6,901 nt of DNA from CAVEFW01 sp964579575 (GTDB lineage Bacteria > Actinomycetota > Coriobacteriia > Coriobacteriales > Eggerthellaceae), in contig CAZOGL010000063.1 in assembly GCA_964579575.1 (NCBI GenBank), forward strand, positions 1 through 6,901. Reading direction: 5' to 3'. The position numbers and the translations under genes are program-made. Under the pieces are notes generated by a model. That model searched no databases, was not told the DNA's origin, and saw only the letters and a program-made list of their open reading frames with translations. This document shows positions 1 to 6,547 of the stretch, piece by piece (the stretch's first letter is position 1; each line of letters begins with the position of its first letter).

Positions 1-1
1 C

Positions 2-34
2 CTCGCACGGCGCCTGAGCGAATGCGGTCTGTAA
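2..34 (+). CDS. Possible 3' end of an upstream gene
   Basis: Reading from base 2 gives LARRLSECGL followed by a TAA stop at 32-34, which would suit the C-terminus of a gene starting left of the window. The support is position only: a terminator-like hairpin follows 38 nt after the stop. Of the other two forward frames, one stops at 15-17 and the other runs open into gene 1. Ten residues are too few to name a family, and the call could be wrong. Confidence 0.3.
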   Translation, partial: LARRLSECGL

Positions 35-72
35 GGGGTGATTGCCCTTTCCGATCGCAGCCGGCGATGATG

Positions 73-107
73 CGGGGTGGCAGGAGAAACAACCTTCTGC
101 CACCCCG
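73..107 (+). terminator. GC-rich hairpin, probable terminator of the upstream gene
   Basis: Arms 73-86 (cggggtggcaggag) and 94-107 (cttctgccaccccg) pair over 14 positions with one G-U wobble, around a 7-nt loop (aaacaac). The stem is strong, and its place after a candidate stop codon fits a transcription terminator. The tail after the stem (tgtatccctattg) is only modestly T-rich, so it is not a textbook intrinsic terminator; it could instead be a Rho-assisted or RNA-stabilising hairpin. Confidence 0.45.
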
Positions 108-158
108 TGTATCCCTATTGTGGCTAATGTCAGCGAAAGCGAAACACATTCCAATTTT

Positions 159-212
159 GACTGGTGAAAGGTCATGCTTACCCCCCCTTCCTAACATGAC
201 CTTTCGCGAGTC
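159..212 (+). promoter_or_regulatory. Long near-perfect inverted repeat in the leader of gene 1
   Basis: Arms 159-176 (gactggtgaaaggtcatg) and 195-212 (catgacctttcgcgagtc) are complementary over 18 positions. The inner 11 bp are perfect, followed by one U-G wobble, a G-C pair, one G-G mismatch and four more pairs. The 18-nt loop contains seven consecutive C. The right arm ends 25 nt before the ATG at 238. No T tract follows on either strand, which argues against a plain terminator. An operator palindrome or a folded 5' leader controlling gene 1 is more likely, but the role is inferred. Confidence 0.5.
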
Positions 213-237
213 AAAAGGACACGAGAGAGTAGAGATT

Positions 238-1500
238 ATGGAAAACGAGTCGAATGACAACTCGATGGAGCAAGAGCTCACGAACGATATTCGCAAAACT
301 TCAGGCGAGAGTAAGTCGTCCGTCTCGAATAAGAAGCAGAGGTCCTCGGCACCCCATATACTTCGCAAAGGGTCTGTCTCTGTTGCGGAGGCGCACCCTG
401 AACTCGAGGCAGAGTGGGATTACGAACGCAATGGAAATTTGTTGCCTCAACAGGTGAGCACGGGCTCGAGCCGAAAGGTGTGGTGGAAGTGTGCCACATG
501 CGGATACGAGTGGGAGGCCTACGTCCACAACCGCGTGAAGAAGGGCACAGGGTGTCCTGCCTGCGCCGGGCGAGTGCCGCGCGTAGGTGACAACGATGTA
601 GCAACGCTTTATCCCGATCTTATGCTGGATTGGAATTGGCAAGCTAACAAGGGACTTAACCCCACGAAACTCATGCGGACTAACAGCGTAAACGTGGCGT
701 GGAAGTGCCATGTGTGCGGAAACGAGTGGATAACGGCCTTAGTCACGCGCACGCTGCATGACTCGGGTTGCCCGGTTTGTCGTGATCGAGACCGTGTTGA
801 GCGGGGGAGCTTGATGGTGGAGCGTTACCCCGACGTGGCATCCGAGTGGAACTTCATAAAAAACCGCAGCATCGACATCATGGCCATCTCGCAATATTCT
901 GATACAAAGGTTTGGTGGCGGTGCCGGGAGTGTGGATACGAGTGGGAGGCACGCGTGCGCAATCGCACGAACGGACGCACCGGATGCCCGCGCTGCGCCG
1001 AGCGAAGGAAGGTCCATCGTGTGGTGGAAAGTTTCGCCGAGCAGGGTGGCATAGTGGTAGTTGGTGTGACGTTTGATTCTGAGGCGGGCACCGTGTTCAG
1101 CGGACTTGGCCGTTGCGGGCGTATTCGCCTTTATGAATTGCCGGTCGGCTTTGACGTGTCTCAGGTAGGCACCGTGGGAGGTTCTCGCGTCAAAGTGAAA
1201 AGCGAGGTCCATCAGGGAGGCGAAGGCTTGTCGCGCCCCGACCAAGTCGTGTTCGCGAAGGTGCGCGATCTGGACTGCGAGGGGCTTAAGCGTGAGGGCA
1301 TCATGCGCTTGTTGAACGAAGAACGCGTGACCTTCTTCATAACGGGTGAGCTGGGTGGAAACGCGATGGTGTCGATGAGCGTGACGGGCACGACATGCTA
1401 TTACGACGTGGAAGGCGACGCCGAGACGCGTGTGCGTGAGCTCCTGGTTGGCAAGTTGCGCGCAAAGGAACTCGCCCATGGGAAGGTTCAGAGGCTATAG
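238..1500 (+). CDS. Triple zinc-ribbon (DUF4379-like) protein with unknown C-terminal domain
   Basis: From the ATG at 238 the protein has 420 residues. The frame is open back to the window edge with an ATG at 22, but that extension runs through both hairpins and reads as non-protein, so 238 is preferred (MENESNDN; only a weak purine-rich gagagagtagag lies upstream). Residues 1-50 are polar and probably disordered. Three repeats follow at about 52-109, 125-181 and 196-253. Each has the pattern (H/Y)P(E/D)L..EW/DW..N, then WxC..CGxEW, then GCPxC. The cysteine pairs are 85/88+106/109, 157/160+178/181 and 229/232+250/253, spaced exactly 72 residues apart. This matches the treble-clef/zinc-ribbon repeats of the DUF4379 family (PF14311), which are often fused to restriction-like nucleases. 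No nuclease motif is visible here. Residues 258-420 form an unrecognised, strand-rich domain. Binding of zinc is expected from the family; nucleic-acid binding and any defence role are inference. No signal peptide or membrane segment is seen. Confidence 0.85.
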   Translation: MENESNDNSMEQELTNDIRKTSGESKSSVSNKKQRSSAPHILRKGSVSVAEAHPELEAEWDYERNGNLLPQQVSTGSSRKVWWKCATCGYEWEAYVHNRVKKGTGCPACAGRVPRVGDNDVATLYPDLMLDWNWQANKGLNPTKLMRTNSVNVAWKCHVCGNEWITALVTRTLHDSGCPVCRDRDRVERGSLMVERYPDVASEWNFIKNRSIDIMAISQYSDTKVWWRCRECGYEWEARVRNRTNGRTGCPRCAERRKVHRVVESFAEQGGIVVVGVTFDSEAGTVFSGLGRCGRIRLYELPVGFDVSQVGTVGGSRVKVKSEVHQGGEGLSRPDQVVFAKVRDLDCEGLKREGIMRLLNEERVTFFITGELGGNAMVSMSVTGTTCYYDVEGDAETRVRELLVGKLRAKELAHGKVQRL

Positions 1501-1507
1501 GCGATGA

Positions 1508-1539
1508 ATTCTGAGTCGTAGGGACGGTTTCCTCAGAAT
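1508..1539 (+). repeat. Small inverted repeat in the gene 1-gene 2 gap
   Basis: An 8-bp perfect inverted repeat (attctgag at 1508-1515, ctcagaat at 1532-1539) encloses 16 nt that include gggacggtttc. It lies 8 nt after the stop of gene 1. Three direct copies of ttgag follow at about 1541-1555. There is no T tract, so it is a poor terminator. It could be a regulatory palindrome or a remnant of a small palindromic repeat. Nothing else is recognisable in the 95-nt gap. Confidence 0.3.
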
Positions 1540-1595
1540 ATTGAGTTGAGTTGAGAGAGATTGCGGTGTGAGTCGCCGCGGAAATTCGGTTAGAG

Positions 1596-2693
1596 ATGGG
1601 CGATTTGATTAACCTGATCATCTGCGTGGATGATACGGACGACCTGACGAAGAGCACGAGCACGGGCGCCGTCGCCGAGCGTATTGCGGACGTGGTGCGA
1701 AAGTGCGGAGGCTTGCTCGACCTAGATATTACACGACATCAGTTGTTGCTCGACGAGCGCGTGAACTACACGTCGCATAACTCGTCGATGGCGATGTCGG
1801 CACGTATCGTGGAGGATTCGCTTGATGACGTGTACCGCGGAGCGGTGGCGGCGATCGAGGAGATGAAGGCCGCTACGGCGGACCCAGGGCTTTGCTTTGT
1901 GGTTGTGCCTGAGGACGATTGGGAAGCCGCTGAGGGGATCGCTGCTCTGGTTGACTTCGGCATGAGGGCAAAACGGGAATATGTGACGATTGACGAGGCC
2001 TTCCGCCTTGCTAACGCCATCCCCTGGGTGGCGCTCACCGAGCACGGTGGCACGGGCGAGGGTGTGATCGGCGCGCTCGCAGGTGCTGGATTGCGCTTGT
2101 CGGGCAGCGATGGTCGTTTTCGTGGTAAATGGGATTTGGTGGACCTGTGCTTTGCTGATGGAGACGGTTTGGTCAGCAACGCCCGGAAACAACGAGCGAG
2201 TGGGAGAGGGGACGAGGTTTTGTCCCGTCCGCTTGACCAAAAGGAGTCGGGCTCGCGTTCTTTATCCTGCCCAGATGGAGTTCCGCTCGAGAGGCCGTAC
2301 GAGGAAGAGCCATTACTAGTTCCGGCGGGGGAGGTACTTGACTTGCTTCGCGAGGAGGTCCATGGACCCGTGCGTATCCTGACGGAGGAGGGCGAGCCGC
2401 TCGATACACACGTGCCGCTCGCAATCCTTCGTGACGCAAAACCCGTGATGCACGGAAATGCGCTTACCTTCGTTGTCAAGGTGCGCAACGGTGTCGCCTG
2501 GCCTTGTTCCAAGACGGGGCTCGATGAGTTGCATAGCGGTTTTGCCGACATGAATCGTACCTGTGCGCAGTTTGAGCCCGACAACGACGAGGAGGAGACG
2601 GCAGCCGTCGACGAGGCTGCCCATACCTGCCCGAATTGCCTCTACCGTCGTTGGGTGCCGCAGGGCTTCGCCTGCATGAAGATGGAGGACTAG
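1596..2693 (+). CDS. TiaS-like protein (tRNA(Ile2)-agmatinylcytidine synthetase relative)
   Basis: The protein has 365 residues. The N-terminus IICVDDTDDLTKSTSTG (8-24) carries the DDTD motif that opens archaeal TiaS, where the ATP-dependent domain modifies C34 of tRNA(Ile2) with agmatine. NYTSHNSSM (57-65) sits where TiaS has its basic/asparagine-rich motif, and GGTGEGVIGALAGAGLRLSG (151-170) matches the conserved G-x-IGALAA segment of the ferredoxin-like domain. Residues 195-238 are a polar, low-conservation linker. Residues 240-325 may correspond to the OB-fold part. A CPNC pair (345-348) with C360 near the end suggests a reduced zinc ribbon. The protein is shorter than archaeal TiaS. ATG 1596 is the only reasonable start, because an in-frame stop lies at 1569-1571; its ribosome-binding site is poor. 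Gene 3 begins on the next base, so the pair is surely one operon. Bacteria normally modify this tRNA to lysidine with TilS, so the true substrate here may not be tRNA; the family assignment is firmer than the function. Confidence 0.75.
   Translation: MGDLINLIICVDDTDDLTKSTSTGAVAERIADVVRKCGGLLDLDITRHQLLLDERVNYTSHNSSMAMSARIVEDSLDDVYRGAVAAIEEMKAATADPGLCFVVVPEDDWEAAEGIAALVDFGMRAKREYVTIDEAFRLANAIPWVALTEHGGTGEGVIGALAGAGLRLSGSDGRFRGKWDLVDLCFADGDGLVSNARKQRASGRGDEVLSRPLDQKESGSRSLSCPDGVPLERPYEEEPLLVPAGEVLDLLREEVHGPVRILTEEGEPLDTHVPLAILRDAKPVMHGNALTFVVKVRNGVAWPCSKTGLDELHSGFADMNRTCAQFEPDNDEEETAAVDEAAHTCPNCLYRRWVPQGFACMKMED
2168..2241 (+). repeat. Inverted-repeat-flanked segment inside the TiaS-like gene
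   Basis: An 8-bp inverted repeat (tttggtca 2168-2175, tgaccaaa 2234-2241) brackets a segment that contains a second, shorter one (gggac 2209-2213, gtccc 2222-2226). The segment codes in frame for the polar linker between the ferredoxin-like domain and the C-terminal part of gene 2. This could be a small palindromic element accommodated in the coding frame, or chance. The DNA between outer and inner repeats does not pair well, so confidence is low. Confidence 0.25.
2684..2688 (+). promoter_or_regulatory. Ribosome-binding site of the flavoprotein fusion gene
   Basis: A perfect GGAGG lies five bases before the ATG at 2694, inside the last codons of the TiaS-like gene. It fixes the start of gene 3 and implies translational coupling between the two genes, since the upstream TAG (2691-2693) and the ATG are directly adjacent. 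Confidence 0.85.
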
Positions 2694-5186
2694 ATGAGTG
2701 ATCGGTATGATGTGGCGATTGTCGGCGCAGGTATCGTCGGGTGTATGGTGGCGCGCGAACTGGCTCGCTATAAGCTGGACGTGGTAGTGATTGAACGCGC
2801 GATTGATGTTGGCAAGGGCTCGAGCAAGGCGAACAGCGGACTTATCCACACGGGTTTTCACGCGCGAGCGGGTTCGCTCAAGGGAATCTCCACGGTTGAA
2901 GGCAACGCGCTCTACACCGATATTGTGCGTGAGCTCGATGTGCCCTTTGAGCGTATAGGTGCCCTGTATTGCGCATTCGGTCCCAACGGGATGGAGCGAG
3001 TTCGGCAAAAGCATGACCGCGCGCTTGGCAATGGTGCGGGGGACTTACCCATCATCAGCGGAGACGAGGCGCGCGCGATGGAGCCGCGCCTGTCAAAGGA
3101 TGTCATTGCGGCCATGGTGGCGGAGACGACGGGCATCATCTCGCCGTTTGCGCTGGTCACGGCATGCGCGGAAAACGCAGCAGCCAACGGTGTCCGCTTC
3201 GAGTTCAATGCTGAGGTCGAGCGCGTGACGCATTTCGGCGGGTGCTGGAATTTGAACCTGCGTGACGGACGGCGCTTCGACGCGCGTTTCGTGGTGAACA
3301 CAGCAGGTGACAATGCCTCGACCATCGACGCGCAGGTGCGTCCCGAGGACTTGACGATTGCGCCGCGCCGAGGGCAGTATTACGTGTTCGACAAGCAGGG
3401 TGGCTTTGGTGCGCCCGAGCCTATCCGCCATGTGCTGTTCCAAGCCCAAGAGGACGGCGAGGGTGGCACGTTGTTATGTCCGACGATTGACGGCAACATC
3501 TTGGCCGGTCCTACCAGCGAAAGCGTGCGTAACTTCATGTGTAACGAGACCTCGGTGAGCGGACTCGAGCATGTGCGGCGCGTCGCCGAGAAGATCGTGC
3601 CCGACATCCAGCTCGGTCGCGTGATCACGGCGTTTGCGGGTGTTCGTGCAAACATCACAAACGTCGAGAAGGAGAAGAAAGACTTCGTGTTGCGCATGAG
3701 CGCACACGGCTTCGTCAGCGCGCTCGGCATCAAGAACCCAGGCATGACTTGCGCCCCCGCGTTGGCGCGTCGTATGGTGGTCATGCTTTCGGAGGAGGGC
3801 TTGCGTCTCGAGAGCAACCCGACCTTCAACCCGTTCCGTGAGCGTCGCATACCGTTTCTCGCATGTGGTTCCGAGGAGCAGGAGCGTCTTTTGGAAAAGG
3901 ACCCGAGCTTCGGGCACGTGCTTTGCCGTTGCGAGAAGATCACGGAGGGGGACGTGCGTCGCGAGCTTGCAGGCGTGTTGCCCCCGCATGACTTTGAAGG
4001 TATGAAGCATCGTTTGCGCGTGAGCATGGGTCGTTGCCAAGGTGGCTTTTGCAAGCCGCGTGTTCAGGCGATTTTGGACGAAGTGAACCCTGAGCGTGAG
4101 GCGCGCACCTACCATATTCACGACATGGCTGGGGATGAATACACCTTAGGTGGACATCGCCAGGGCTTTGACTCTGAGCTGGCAGCGCTCAAAGAGGTTG
4201 ACGTGTTGGTGGTCGGCGGTGGCGCGGGCGGTATCGCGGCAGCCACGGCGGCGGCGCAATGCGGTGCGGACGTATTGCTGGTGGAGCGCGAGGAGTTCCT
4301 TGGCGGTGTTTTGCCGCAGTGCATCCATGACGGCTTCGGCATGTACCTCTACCGTGAAAACCTGACAGGACCCGGCTATCTACAAAAGTGGCTCGGCTCG
4401 CTTGATGCGGCAGGTGTCCGCTGGGCATGCGCCAGCAGCGTGACTTCGCTTGAAAAGTACGGGGATACGTTTACGGTTCAGGTCGTGGGGTTGCCATTTG
4501 GAGGGGCGCGTACGATTCGCGCGCGCAGCGTCGTCGTGGCCAGCGGTTGCCGTGAGGTCACGCGCGGGCAATTGCGCATTCCCGGCACACGACCCGAAGG
4601 CATCTATACAGCTGGCACCGCGCAGTACATGGTGAACGTGGAGCATAAGCTTCCTGGCAACAAGGTGGTCATTTTGGGCGGTGGCGACATCGGACTCATC
4701 ATGGCGCGTCGCATGACGTTGGCGGGTGCCGAGGTGCGCATGGTGGTTGCCAAGGAGGCCACGGGTTTGGTGCGCAACCACCGTCGCTGCATCGAGCCTT
4801 TTGGCATCGAGACACGATACGGATGGGGAGTGGCCTCCATCCACGGTCATGGCACGCTCAAGGGCGTGATGGTGGCGCCGTTCAACGATGACGGCACGTA
4901 CGACATGAAGCGGCGCGAGTACGTGCGTTGCAACACGTTGCTTATCTCCTGTGGTCTTGTTCCCGAACGTGAGCTCTTCGGCTCCGTCGAGGATGCGCCA
5001 GGCCTGTTTGTCACTGGTAACGCCGATCGGGTACACGACCTGGTCGACCGCGTCAGCGTTGAAGGCGTACGTGTAGGTGTGGAAGCCGCGCGTTTCACGG
5101 GGAGATGCGGAGCGCTCGATACGGAATTGACTCGTATCGCCGAGCTTGAAATTAACGACCTCCCCATCATGCAGGACAGGTTATGA
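2694..5186 (+). CDS. Fused GlpA/LhgO-like flavoprotein, BFD [2Fe-2S] domain and FAD/NAD oxidoreductase
   Basis: The protein has 830 residues and is cytoplasmic by appearance (no signal or membrane segment). Residues 1-375 form a DAO-type FAD domain related to GlpA and L-2-hydroxyglutarate oxidase LhgO: GAGIVG at 11-16, acidic VIER at 32-35, SSKANSGLIHTGFHA at 43-57, and C-terminal GIKNPGMTCAPALA at 345-357. Residues 405-465 are a BFD-like [2Fe-2S] domain with CRC at 411-413 and CQGGFC at 448-453. Residues 503-800 are a second pyridine-nucleotide-disulfide-type module: GGGAGG (508-513), VEREE (530-534), QCIHDGFG (542-549), the GTRPEGIYTAGTAQ segment (631-644), a second nucleotide-binding GGGDIG (662-667) and a closing VTGNADRVHDLVD (773-785). 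In many anaerobes these are two adjacent genes followed by a small DUF1667 gene; here they are one chain and no DUF1667 gene follows in the window. The likely role is to oxidise a small hydroxy or glycerol-phosphate-like substrate and pass electrons through the Fe-S centre and second flavin. The substrate is unknown. Confidence 0.9.
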   Translation: MSDRYDVAIVGAGIVGCMVARELARYKLDVVVIERAIDVGKGSSKANSGLIHTGFHARAGSLKGISTVEGNALYTDIVRELDVPFERIGALYCAFGPNGMERVRQKHDRALGNGAGDLPIISGDEARAMEPRLSKDVIAAMVAETTGIISPFALVTACAENAAANGVRFEFNAEVERVTHFGGCWNLNLRDGRRFDARFVVNTAGDNASTIDAQVRPEDLTIAPRRGQYYVFDKQGGFGAPEPIRHVLFQAQEDGEGGTLLCPTIDGNILAGPTSESVRNFMCNETSVSGLEHVRRVAEKIVPDIQLGRVITAFAGVRANITNVEKEKKDFVLRMSAHGFVSALGIKNPGMTCAPALARRMVVMLSEEGLRLESNPTFNPFRERRIPFLACGSEEQERLLEKDPSFGHVLCRCEKITEGDVRRELAGVLPPHDFEGMKHRLRVSMGRCQGGFCKPRVQAILDEVNPEREARTYHIHDMAGDEYTLGGHRQGFDSELAALKEVDVLVVGGGAGGIAAATAAAQCGADVLLVEREEFLGGVLPQCIHDGFGMYLYRENLTGPGYLQKWLGSLDAAGVRWACASSVTSLEKYGDTFTVQVVGLPFGGARTIRARSVVVASGCREVTRGQLRIPGTRPEGIYTAGTAQYMVNVEHKLPGNKVVILGGGDIGLIMARRMTLAGAEVRMVVAKEATGLVRNHRRCIEPFGIETRYGWGVASIHGHGTLKGVMVAPFNDDGTYDMKRREYVRCNTLLISCGLVPERELFGSVEDAPGLFVTGNADRVHDLVDRVSVEGVRVGVEAARFTGRCGALDTELTRIAELEINDLPIMQDRL

Positions 5187-5290
5187 GAGAATTCTTCGCT
5201 GCTTTGTGAAATATGGTGTCTTGTACTATGCGATGGTGAGGCGGCTCATCGTTCGTTGGCGATTTATGGTTTCGGATGACCTTCATAAAA

Positions 5291-5296
5291 GAGGGG
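5291..5296 (+). promoter_or_regulatory. Ribosome-binding site of the substrate-binding protein gene
   Basis: The purine run gagggg lies three to four bases before the ATG at 5300. It favours that start over the in-frame ATG at 5276, which has no ribosome-binding sequence in front of it. The spacing is slightly short. Confidence 0.6.
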
Positions 5297-5299
5297 ACT

Positions 5300-6547
5300 A
5301 TGGAAAACGACAATAGAGATACGCAGCAAAACGACTACGCGGAGCTGATTGAGCGGAATCGGGCGGAAGCACGCAAACAAGCGCGAAACCAAGCGATTGC
5401 GAAAGTGGTCATCGCGGTGGTTGTCGTGCTTGCGGTGGTCGTTGTCTTCGCGATGGGCCAGGGCGGGTTCTCGTCAACTGGCTCGACCGGCTCGACCAAC
5501 TCAACGGGGCAAGTGACTAACACGGCCGCCTCCGCTACAACGGCAACCTCGACAACCAAGCACAACGTGACCGACTCCGAAGGTCGCACAGTAGCGGTTC
5601 CCACCGATCCGCAGCACGTGGCCGTGCTCGATTCTTTCTCGGGAGAACTTGCCATCATGTTAGGCGCAGGCGACCGTCTCTACAGCGTTCCCGGCGGCAC
5701 CATGTCGGACAAGATTCTGCAAACGATCTATCCTGGCCTCACCAGCCTCACGAAGGCTTCGGGTAATCAGGTAAACGTCGAAGACCTTGTTGCGGCGCAT
5801 GTTGACTTGGCTATCGTGAAGGGCACGCTTTCCGACGCTGAGCGTACGAAGCTCGATAATGCCCACATCCCCTATGTGGTTGCGGATTATTCAACGCTTG
5901 ATGAGCAGCTTGCTGCTATTGACGTCGTGGCGGAAGCCTTGGGCAGCGAAGCGCAAGCCCGTGGTGCCAAGCTGCATGCAACATTCGACGACATGATCGA
6001 TGTGGTGAAGGCCCATACGGCTGCGCTCCCCGCAAACGAGCGTCAGCGTGTCTACCATTCCATCAACGGTGCTACGCTCACTGACGCCGCAAACTCCCTG
6101 GGTGCAAGCTGGATTGAGCTGGCGGGCGCAACAAGCGTTTCCGCTGGCAATACGGCAACATCGGGGCAAGACTACACCGCCACTCTTGAAGAGATCTATA
6201 ACTGGAAGCCTGATATTATCATTTGCAGCGTTGCCTCCACGGTCGACACTATCTGCGGCGACCAGCAATGGCAAGCCCTCACAGCGGTGCAGCAAGGTAA
6301 GGTCTATGCCATTCCCATCGGTGCTACGCGTTGGGGTCAACGTGGCAGCGTGGAGACGCCGCTCGCGATGCTGTGGCTGGGGTGCACGCTCTACCCGGAT
6401 GCCTATGCTGACGTCGACCTGCAAAAGATTGTGATCGACTATTATCAGGATTGTCTTGGCGTCACTGTTGATGATGCGCTCTATGCTCAAATTCTTTCTG
6501 GCGAAGGCATTCGCACTAATGGTAACGGGTCAGGTGGCGGCAACTAG
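5300..6547 (+). CDS. Membrane-anchored FecB/BtuF-type substrate-binding protein
   Basis: From the ATG at 5300 the protein has 415 residues. Residues 1-34 are charged and polar, with basic residues just before a single hydrophobic segment at about 35-53 (VVIAVVVVLAVVVVF), giving an N-in, C-out orientation. No cysteine lies near it, so this is a transmembrane anchor or uncleaved signal rather than a lipoprotein. Residues 54-88 are a Ser/Thr/Gly linker. Residues 89-395 look like the periplasmic-binding-protein fold of PF01497 (iron-siderophore, haem or cobalamin uptake): an entry strand VTDSEGRTVAVPTDPQHVAVLD (split across 90-111), VEDLVAAHVDLAIV (160-173), LEEIYNWKPDIIIC (296-309), GKVYAIP (333-339) and a C-terminal YYQDCLGV helix (381-388). 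The C-terminus is glycine/asparagine-rich. It follows the flavoprotein by 113 nt, a gap with no clear terminator. No permease or ATP-binding gene follows; a converging pseudogene does. It must borrow a transporter encoded elsewhere or act as a stand-alone binder. The ligand cannot be told from the sequence. Confidence 0.88.
   Translation: MENDNRDTQQNDYAELIERNRAEARKQARNQAIAKVVIAVVVVLAVVVVFAMGQGGFSSTGSTGSTNSTGQVTNTAASATTATSTTKHNVTDSEGRTVAVPTDPQHVAVLDSFSGELAIMLGAGDRLYSVPGGTMSDKILQTIYPGLTSLTKASGNQVNVEDLVAAHVDLAIVKGTLSDAERTKLDNAHIPYVVADYSTLDEQLAAIDVVAEALGSEAQARGAKLHATFDDMIDVVKAHTAALPANERQRVYHSINGATLTDAANSLGASWIELAGATSVSAGNTATSGQDYTATLEEIYNWKPDIIICSVASTVDTICGDQQWQALTAVQQGKVYAIPIGATRWGQRGSVETPLAMLWLGCTLYPDAYADVDLQKIVIDYYQDCLGVTVDDALYAQILSGEGIRTNGNGSGGGN

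Noticed and set aside
22..237. N-terminal extension of the zinc-ribbon protein from an ATG at 22
   Set aside because: The extra 72 residues run through two strong hairpins, lack protein-like composition and have no ribosome-binding site. The start at 238 gives a typical polar N-terminus.
739..1479. Long minus-strand open frame opposite gene 1
   Set aside because: It is His/Arg/Ala-rich, has no recognisable motif, and lies antisense to a clearly conserved zinc-ribbon gene; it is a codon-bias shadow.
1766..2584. Minus-strand open frame of about 270 codons opposite gene 2
   Set aside because: It is Ser/Pro/Arg-rich without domain motifs, and the plus strand carries the conserved TiaS-like motifs.
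2316..3014. Minus-strand open frame spanning the gene 2-gene 3 junction
   Set aside because: It crosses two conserved plus-strand genes and shows no family signature.
5204..5229. Possible promoter (ttgtga and tactat) before the binding-protein gene
   Set aside because: The spacer is only 14 nt and neither box is close to consensus. A promoter may exist in this 113-nt gap but cannot be placed with confidence.
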